This document shows, piece by piece, positions 1 to 5,590 of a stretch of 5,590 nt of DNA (its first letter is position 1; the number at the start of each line of letters is the position of its first letter). The notes under the pieces were generated by a model that saw only the letters and a list, made by a program, of their open reading frames with translations, did no database searches and was not told where the DNA came from. Made by a program: the position numbers and the translations under genes. The stretch is from Pseudomonadota bacterium (GTDB lineage Bacteria > Pseudomonadota > Alphaproteobacteria > Rhizobiales > Xanthobacteraceae): assembly GCA_023387695.1 (NCBI GenBank), contig JAEWHT010000034.1:1-5590 (forward strand), in the 5' to 3' direction.

Positions 1-1788
<1,788 letters not shown>

Positions 1789-1799
1789 TTCGGATTGTC

Positions 1800-1822
1800 A
1801 TGCCCGGGCTCGACCCGGGCAT
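1800..1822. repeat. Palindromic intergenic repeat of rhizobial type
   Basis: A perfect 9-bp inverted repeat, ATGCCCGGG and CCCGGGCAT, surrounds a 5-base loop (CTCGA) only 11 bases after the rpoD stop. The surrounding text, GTCATGCCCGGGCTCGACC and then GGGCATCCATC, matches from memory a short element scattered between genes in Bradyrhizobium and related genomes, often mis-called as a peptide containing MPGLDPGIHP. In RNA it would form a stable hairpin in the rpoD 3' untranslated region, where it could protect the 3' end or help termination. It lacks a following T-run, so I do not call it the terminator. Copy number cannot be judged from one window. Confidence 0.65.
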
Positions 1823-1828
1823 CCATCC

Positions 1829-1866
1829 AAACGAAAACGGCGGGCCGAGTCCCGCCGTTTTTGTTT
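1829..1866. terminator. Bidirectional rho-independent terminator between rpoD and the cyclase gene
   Basis: A 16-bp stem pairs 1829-1844 with 1851-1866 around a 6-base loop (CCGAGT), with one G-T wobble (1833/1862). The GC core is CGGCGGG/CCCGCCG. Because the outer stem is A-rich on the left and T-rich on the right, the plus-strand transcript ends in CCCGCCGTTTTTGTTT and the minus-strand transcript in CCCGCCGTTTTCGTTT. Both look like intrinsic terminators. It therefore fits as the shared stop for rpoD (+, ending 40 bases upstream) and the convergent cyclase gene (-, ending 134 bases away). Confidence 0.85.
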
Positions 1867-1873
1867 GTGCCCT

Positions 1874-1966
1874 GCTCTTGGACTCACCAATACCCGACCC
1901 ATGTCCGCTTCTATTTCAACAGCAACAAAAGGCGGACGGTGTCCGACTTCCGCGGTGGCCAAGAGC
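1874..1966. repeat. Imperfect long inverted repeat of unassigned family
   Basis: The outer arms GCTCTTGG (1874-1881) and CCAAGAGC (1959-1966) pair perfectly. Just inside them CACC (1885-1888) can pair with GGTG (1954-1957). Further in, GTCCGC (1903-1908) pairs with GCGGAC (1932-1937). Together these give a roughly 93-base branched stem-loop in the downstream region of the cyclase gene. It contains no credible gene. The segment around ATGTCCGCTTCT recalls dispersed GTCCGC/GCGGAC-containing sequences seen between rhizobial genes, but that is recollection, not a search. It could be a non-autonomous repeat, a decayed element, or a folded 3' end of the cyclase transcript. Confidence 0.4.
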
Positions 1967-2000
1967 CCACTCAATACCAACAACGGCCGAGCGCAGTTGC

Positions 2001-3803
2001 TCATTCGGGCACACCCGCGATCCGACAAGCTTCAATTCGGAGATCTACATCCTCTTTTCGTTGGTTGGAAAAGCGCTTTCGGATTTGAGAAATCGTCATA
2101 TCGATACCAGCTTCTCGCAAGCGACCCAGCATGTTCTGCGCATCGTCAATATGGCCAAGCATGGCATGGCTATACATGGCGATCGTCAATGCCAGGCTGA
2201 AATGCTTCTGACGAGCTAAAGATCTGTTGGCCCAGGACAGAGCATCCTCGAAACGTCGCAGATAGAAGTTGGTGAACGCCAGTCCTGCTTCAGCCCTGTA
2301 GTTTTCAGGATCAAGGGGATTGAGTCGCAAGGCATAGTGGAATTGCTCAAGGGCCGCATCGTGTCGGCCCAGAAAGCTGCTATTCCAGCCGCGAACGCGC
2401 CAGGCCTCCGATAGGTTAGGATTGATGGCGACCGCACGCTCTACAATCGGCTCTCCGGTTTTCGCATCATTTAGCACTCTGCTGAAGAAATGCGATGCTC
2501 GGCAAAGCGCGAACGCGTCATCCGCTCCCACTTCCATCGCCCGCAAGGCGTATTGCCTGCCCTCGACCACGTCATCGCTTTTCAACCAGCCTTGATCTAC
2601 GCTGTGGCCAAAACACGTCAAGGCAACTCCATACGCGGCAGCAAAGTTTGGATCTAGTGCAATCGCTTTCCGGGCAAGATTTAAGGCGTCTTCAATACCT
2701 TCGCGCGTCAGGCGTCGATACGAGCTCATGGCGCGGTAGTATAGCTCGACGGCGTGAAGACTTGCAGTCGGCTTGCTCGCTGACCGGTCGATTTCTGCCT
2801 GGTCGAGACGCGGGGCAATTGCCGCAACTACGCTGGAAGTAACTTTGTCCTGTAGATCGAAGATGTCATCCAGAAGTCCGTCAAATCGATCTGCCCACAA
2901 ATGCGCTCCGTCGGTGGCATCGACGAGCTGTCCAGTGATACGGACCTTTCCGCCAGCCTTTCTTACGCTTCCTTCCAACACGTATCGAATGCCAAGCTCG
3001 CGTCCAACCTGCTTGATATCCACCGCTTTGCCTTTGTAGGTGAAGCTCGAATTTCGCGCGATGACAAACAGCGATTTGAACCGGGAGAGAGCAGTGATAA
3101 TGTCCTCAACCATGCCATCCGCGAAATACTCCTGCTCCGGATCACCGCTCATGTTCTGGAATGGCAGCACAGCGATGGAAGGCTTGTTGGGAAGCGCGAG
3201 CTCCTGGGTTTCATTCGCCTTCAAATCCAATTGCGTTTTCGATGTGGCTTGATCCGTCAGCCGAACTCGCCACACCTGCACGGCCTCGGCGATGTTCTTG
3301 AGATGCTGCGGCCCCATATCATCGCAGACGATGTCCACCTTGCCACGAACCTGCCTATAAGCGTCGTTGGACATGCAGATCCCTCCGGGTTCTGCGATCC
3401 CCTCGAGTCGAGCAGTCACGTTGACGCCGTCGCCGAAGATGTCGTCACCGTCGATGATGATGTCACCGACGTTGATGCCCATACGAAACGCAATCCTCGA
3501 CACCCTATCGCCAACGCGCTCACCAATTTGAGTCTGTACGGTCATGGCGCAGGTCACGGCATCGACCGCACTGGCAAACTCGACCAAAATGCCGTCACCT
3601 GTAGTCTTGACGATGCGGCCGCGGTGCTCGGCGATGGCAGGATCGAAGATTTCGCGACGAATGGCCTTCAACGCCGCCAGAGTGCCGACCTCATCGGCTC
3701 CCATCAGCCGGCTATAGCCCGCCACATCAGCCGCCAGGATGGCCGCCAACCGCCTTTCTGTCCTCCTGTCCGCCACCGAGCCCCCGCCAATTTGTCTGCC
3801 CAT
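2001..3803 (-). CDS. Class III adenylate cyclase fused to a TolB-like domain and TPR repeats
   Basis: This 600-residue protein is predicted to make cAMP from ATP and to sense something through its C-terminal half. The cyclase domain (about 17-180) has every key residue: metal-binding D26 (AADVAGYSRLM) and D70 (KTTGDG), adenine-selecting K66 and D121 (DIFG), and transition-state N128 and R132 (VNVTAR). The K/D pair supports ATP rather than GTP. A hydrophilic linker (about 181-206) leads to a TolB-like domain (about 207-330, beginning PSIAVLPFQNMSGDPEQEYF). TPR-like helices follow (about 350-570), for example AVAINPNLSEAW and ALRLNPLDPENY. There is no signal peptide or membrane segment, so it is probably cytoplasmic. 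I used ATG at 3803. GTG at 3776 is equally plausible: it gives an opening MADRRTERRLAAILAADVAG, typical of the family, and has a G-rich stretch just upstream. A TTG at 3806 is unlikely. The gene stands alone, convergent with rpoD. Its 3' half is lower in G+C than its neighbours. The signal sensed is unknown. Confidence 0.94.
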   Translation of the reverse strand: MGRQIGGGSVADRRTERRLAAILAADVAGYSRLMGADEVGTLAALKAIRREIFDPAIAEHRGRIVKTTGDGILVEFASAVDAVTCAMTVQTQIGERVGDRVSRIAFRMGINVGDIIIDGDDIFGDGVNVTARLEGIAEPGGICMSNDAYRQVRGKVDIVCDDMGPQHLKNIAEAVQVWRVRLTDQATSKTQLDLKANETQELALPNKPSIAVLPFQNMSGDPEQEYFADGMVEDIITALSRFKSLFVIARNSSFTYKGKAVDIKQVGRELGIRYVLEGSVRKAGGKVRITGQLVDATDGAHLWADRFDGLLDDIFDLQDKVTSSVVAAIAPRLDQAEIDRSASKPTASLHAVELYYRAMSSYRRLTREGIEDALNLARKAIALDPNFAAAYGVALTCFGHSVDQGWLKSDDVVEGRQYALRAMEVGADDAFALCRASHFFSRVLNDAKTGEPIVERAVAINPNLSEAWRVRGWNSSFLGRHDAALEQFHYALRLNPLDPENYRAEAGLAFTNFYLRRFEDALSWANRSLARQKHFSLALTIAMYSHAMLGHIDDAQNMLGRLREAGIDMTISQIRKRFSNQRKEDVDLRIEACRIAGVPE

Positions 3804-3959
3804 CAAATCATAGGGATGCGGCGACTGCCAGCCTCGGCGTTAGGGGTCAAAGAGTCAGCTGTAGGTCATGTGCGTCGAGTTGGCAGCACGCCGATGATTT
3901 CCGGTTTGCCCTCGACAGCCGATGTGTCGACGATCACTGGTTTTCGTAGGTATCGGCAG

Positions 3960-3971
3960 CTTCGGCCGAAG
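3960..3971. promoter_or_regulatory. Perfect 12-bp palindrome upstream of the DCC gene promoter
   Basis: CTTCGGCCGAAG reads the same on both strands and ends three bases before the proposed -35 box of the DCC-family gene, in the divergent spacer. Such a position suits an operator, but GC-rich palindromes of this size also occur by chance in this kind of genome, and I recognise no known regulator's site. With no loop it is not a terminator. Confidence 0.2.
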
Positions 3972-3974
3972 GCG

Positions 3975-4002
3975 TTTACCTGGCTTTCCCTCGGGCTATA
4001 CT
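3975..4002 (+). promoter_or_regulatory. Candidate sigma-70 promoter of the DCC-family gene
   Basis: TTTACC (3975-3980, four of six matches to TTGACA) and TATACT (3997-4002, five of six matches to TATAAT) are separated by 16 bases. Transcription would start near 4008-4010. That leaves only about 15 bases before ATG 4024, or a leaderless message from GTG 4009. The short leader agrees with the lack of a clear Shine-Dalgarno before either codon. The call rests on consensus matching only. Confidence 0.4.
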
Positions 4003-4023
4003 TCCGACGTGAATGGCGCATCG

Positions 4024-4401
4024 ATGTCACCCCACTTAACCGTCTACTACAACACCCGTTGCCCCATCTGCGACGCCGGCATCGACTGGCAGCGCAACAA
4101 GCTGCTGGCGCTGGTGCGGGCGGGCAGGGTGGAGTTCAAGGACATCAACGAACAGCCTGATGCGCTGGCGCAGTTTGGCGCTTCGCTCGACGACATCAGG
4201 CGACGCCTGCATGCGACCGATGAAGCCGGCCGGCTCATCGTCGGCGCGGATGTCGCGATTGCATTGTGGCGGATGACCCCGGGCGAGGGGTGGCTTGCGG
4301 CGCTATCAGGCAATCGCGTGGCGCTGCCGTTCACGCGCTTCTTCTATGATCGCTTCGCCGATTTGCTGTTTGCCTGGAATAAATGGTGCGGGCGCTGGTG
4401 A
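4024..4401 (+). CDS. DCC-family (DUF393) thiol-disulfide oxidoreductase-like protein
   Basis: This 125-residue protein belongs to the DCC family (DUF393, COG3011), small thioredoxin-like proteins of poorly known biochemical role. The N-terminal strand and redox motif read LTVYYNTRCPICDAGIDW, with CxxC cysteines at 13 and 16. The Asp of the usual YDGxCxxC motif is Asn here. Further family-like features are VEFKDINEQPDAL (predicted to follow the second strand), a GRLIVGADVAIALW segment and a C-terminal PFTRFFYDRFADLLFAWNKW helix. There is no signal peptide or clear membrane segment, so a cytoplasmic place is likely. ATG 4024 puts the motif at the usual distance from the N-terminus. GTG 4009 would add five residues, and the reading frame upstream of that (to ATG 3922) does not look like family sequence. 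It ends 68 bases before the stop of the convergent peroxidase gene and appears to be a single-gene unit. The substrate is unknown. Confidence 0.88.
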   Translation: MSPHLTVYYNTRCPICDAGIDWQRNKLLALVRAGRVEFKDINEQPDALAQFGASLDDIRRRLHATDEAGRLIVGADVAIALWRMTPGEGWLAALSGNRVALPFTRFFYDRFADLLFAWNKWCGRW

Positions 4402-4469
4402 GCGCCGCGCCACCTACTTCTTCTTCGCCCCTCTGGGAGTTGAGGTCACTTCGCAACCAACCATCACCC

Positions 4470-5450
4470 TCACGGATTGCGCCGCGAGAACGAGATCGCA
4501 TAGGCGCCGTTGCGGACGTCGATCATCGCATCGTCGGATTCCTCGATGCCGTCGGTGAGTTGGCCCGGCAGGAACAGAAGCTTCTTCTGCGCCTCGTCGC
4601 TATCCGTCACGGCCTTGTCGATCGTCAGCGTGCCGAGGTCGACCAGCTTGCGATCGTCAGGCCAGGGCTTTGCCGGATCCTTGGTGGAGTCGCCGGCGGC
4701 AGCCAGTTGCGCCTTGAAGTGGAAGACCACCGGTCCCTGCTTCAGGCGGGTGGGCAGTTCCTCCATCAGGAAGTTCGGCGCCTTCTTCGCAGCCTCCGCC
4801 TTGTCGAGGTGTACGATCTTCTCGGGGATCATCTGATAGCGGATGGCCTGGCGCTGGCCCGCTTTGTTGATGAACACGAACGCGTTGATGCCGTAATAGG
4901 CCTCATTGGCAAAACTGTCCGGCGTGGCGACCGTGGCCAAGGCAGCCGGGACGGTGGGATGACTTGCCACGAACTGCTCGACCTTGGTCGGCTTGGCCGC
5001 GTCCGGCGGGCTCTGCGCGATCGCGACGAGCAGGTCGCGAAACTCCTCGGCGGTCGACACGGGAAAGAATTTCAGCGAGTTGATGACGATGTCCATGTCG
5101 CTGCCGTCGGGCAGGTGAAACTTCACCGCCATGCCGTGCGGATTGGCGTCATCGGAGCCGTCAGGCAGGTTCGGCACGCCGGTGGAATCCGAGAACCGCA
5201 CCGTTACCGGAACCGCGGCGCCGCCGAACAGCACCGCCTTGCTCAAGCCGGCGGCGTCCGCAGAGGCCTTGAACGTCCCCTCCGCCACGACGCCTTTGGC
5301 ATGATTGGCGCGGAAGCCGGCGTGGACGCCGAACACCTTGTTCATCTGGTCGACGATCTGTTGCTCGACCGGCGTGTCCTCCGCGCGCGAGATGGCGGGG
5401 AAGGCCAGGCCGAACGCGAGCAGCGCGGCAACGAGCTTGTGATTGATCAT
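4470..5450 (-). CDS. Exported catalase-family heme peroxidase (SrpA-like, minimal catalase fold)
   Basis: This 326-residue protein aligns by eye with the core of heme catalases but is much shorter than full catalases (about 480-750), lacking their extra C-terminal parts. The signal peptide is MINHKLVAALLAFGLAFPAISRA, with probable cleavage after SRA (residue 23), giving a periplasmic enzyme. Catalase motifs occur in order: the distal histidine H50 in FRANHAKGVVAEGTF; VRFSDSTG (84-91); PHGMAVKF (104-111); a candidate distal Asn, N124, in INSLKFFPV; FVFINKAGQ (191-199); KPWPDDRKLVDLGTLTIDK, like the catalase VWP...VG segment; and GIEESDDAMIDVRNGAYAIS, where R313 and Y317 match the proximal RxxxY heme ligand. 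Compact relatives generally act as peroxidases on hydrogen or organic peroxides rather than as fast catalases; that is family knowledge. ATG 5450 is preceded by AGAGGGAG at good spacing. It is convergent with the DCC-family gene. Its natural electron donor is unknown. Confidence 0.93.
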   Translation of the reverse strand: MINHKLVAALLAFGLAFPAISRAEDTPVEQQIVDQMNKVFGVHAGFRANHAKGVVAEGTFKASADAAGLSKAVLFGGAAVPVTVRFSDSTGVPNLPDGSDDANPHGMAVKFHLPDGSDMDIVINSLKFFPVSTAEEFRDLLVAIAQSPPDAAKPTKVEQFVASHPTVPAALATVATPDSFANEAYYGINAFVFINKAGQRQAIRYQMIPEKIVHLDKAEAAKKAPNFLMEELPTRLKQGPVVFHFKAQLAAAGDSTKDPAKPWPDDRKLVDLGTLTIDKAVTDSDEAQKKLLFLPGQLTDGIEESDDAMIDVRNGAYAISFSRRNP

Positions 5451-5459
5451 CAGGTGTTT

Positions 5460-5467
5460 CTCCCTCT
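5460..5467 (-). promoter_or_regulatory. Ribosome binding site of the peroxidase gene
   Basis: On the minus strand AGAGGGAG lies nine bases before ATG 5450. It is a purine-rich Shine-Dalgarno match and supports that start, which also opens directly into a well-formed signal peptide. Confidence 0.55.
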
Positions 5468-5479
5468 CATGATCATCTC

Positions 5480-5485
5480 ACTATA
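5480..5485 (-). promoter_or_regulatory. Possible -10 box of the peroxidase gene
   Basis: TATAGT on the minus strand matches the -10 consensus at five of six positions. It would give a transcript starting about 20-25 bases before the ATG, just upstream of the ribosome binding site. No good -35 hexamer is seen 16-19 bases further upstream (the sequence there is around GTCGCTCA), so this is a weak or activator-dependent promoter at best. Confidence 0.28.
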
Positions 5486-5573
5486 CCAGCAAAGATGACG
5501 CATGAGCGACTTTGGCGAGGAGGGCGCCAGGTCCGCAATCAATGCGAGCCGTTCAGCCGCACGGCAGCCAGCC

Positions 5574-5590
5574 CCGTCATTTCGAGCGCA
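5574..5590. repeat. Possible start of a dispersed rhizobial intergenic repeat, cut by the window edge
   Basis: CCGTCATTTCGAGCGCA differs by one base from CCGTCATTGCGAGCGCA, which I recall as the opening of a very common intergenic repeat in Bradyrhizobium and relatives (continuing toward AGCGAAGCAATCC). Only 17 bases are visible, so the call depends on what follows outside the window. Confidence 0.3.

Noticed and set aside
3845..3850. TTGACC on the minus strand as a -35 box for the cyclase gene
   Set aside because: No -10-like hexamer lies 16-19 bases downstream. The nearest TATGAT (3807-3812) is 32 bases away, and it has no good -35 of its own.
3825..3893. CTGCCA/TGGCAG and CGGCG/CGCCG pairs in the cyclase-DCC spacer as a structured RNA
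   Set aside because: The two pairs interleave rather than nest and are too short to be convincing in GC-rich sequence.
2901..4160. Plus-strand open frame of 419 codons opposite the cyclase gene and running into the DCC gene
   Set aside because: It is antisense to conserved cyclase motifs and overlaps the start of the DCC gene in another frame. Its composition is shadow-like and it has no ribosome binding site.
4391..4406. Hairpin GGCGCT-GGTG-AGCGCC overlapping the DCC stop codon as a terminator
   Set aside because: The stem is only 6 bp and the T-rich stretch begins about ten bases later, interrupted by C, so it does not look like a working intrinsic terminator.
4383..5498. Plus-strand open frame of 371 codons opposite the peroxidase gene
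   Set aside because: It lies antisense to a gene with clear catalase motifs and a signal peptide. Its product is rich in Arg, Leu, Val and His with no recognisable domain, as expected of a shadow frame in high-GC DNA.

Overview
The window reads as a high-GC alphaproteobacterial chromosome, most likely from the Bradyrhizobium/Rhodopseudomonas group. The evidence is the housekeeping sigma factor with a Bradyrhizobium-like ending, a palindromic intergenic element of the type repeated in rhizobial genomes (ATGCCCGGG...CCCGGGCAT), and a cyclase/TolB-like/TPR protein whose opening is typical of the large cyclase families in these bacteria. The genus is inferred from pattern recognition, not from a search.

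Layout. Positions 1-1788 (+) hold the 3' part of rpoD; its first codons lie outside the window. After its stop come a rhizobial-type palindrome (1800-1822), a strong hairpin that looks like a terminator on both strands (1829-1866) and a larger imperfect inverted repeat (1874-1966). A convergent gene, 2001-3803 (-), encodes a class III adenylate cyclase fused to a TolB-like domain and TPR repeats. Its 3' half is visibly poorer in G+C than its neighbours. A divergent spacer follows, with a plausible promoter for a small DCC-family (DUF393) thiol-disulfide protein at 4024-4401 (+). A convergent gene at 4470-5450 (-) encodes an exported, minimal catalase-fold heme peroxidase. The last 140 bases are its upstream region and may end in the start of another dispersed repeat.

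How the genes relate. No two neighbouring genes form an operon: the order is + - + -, with two convergent pairs and one divergent spacer. rpoD supplies primary promoter recognition. The cyclase probably makes cAMP in response to a signal sensed through its TolB-like/TPR half. The DCC protein and the peroxidase are both redox-related, but each has its own transcription unit. I see no phage genes, transposase, CRISPR array, tRNA or rRNA, and no convincing new multi-gene system. The items most worth a second look are the three-part cyclase, the structured element beside the rpoD terminator, and the catalase-fold peroxidase with intact heme-pocket motifs.
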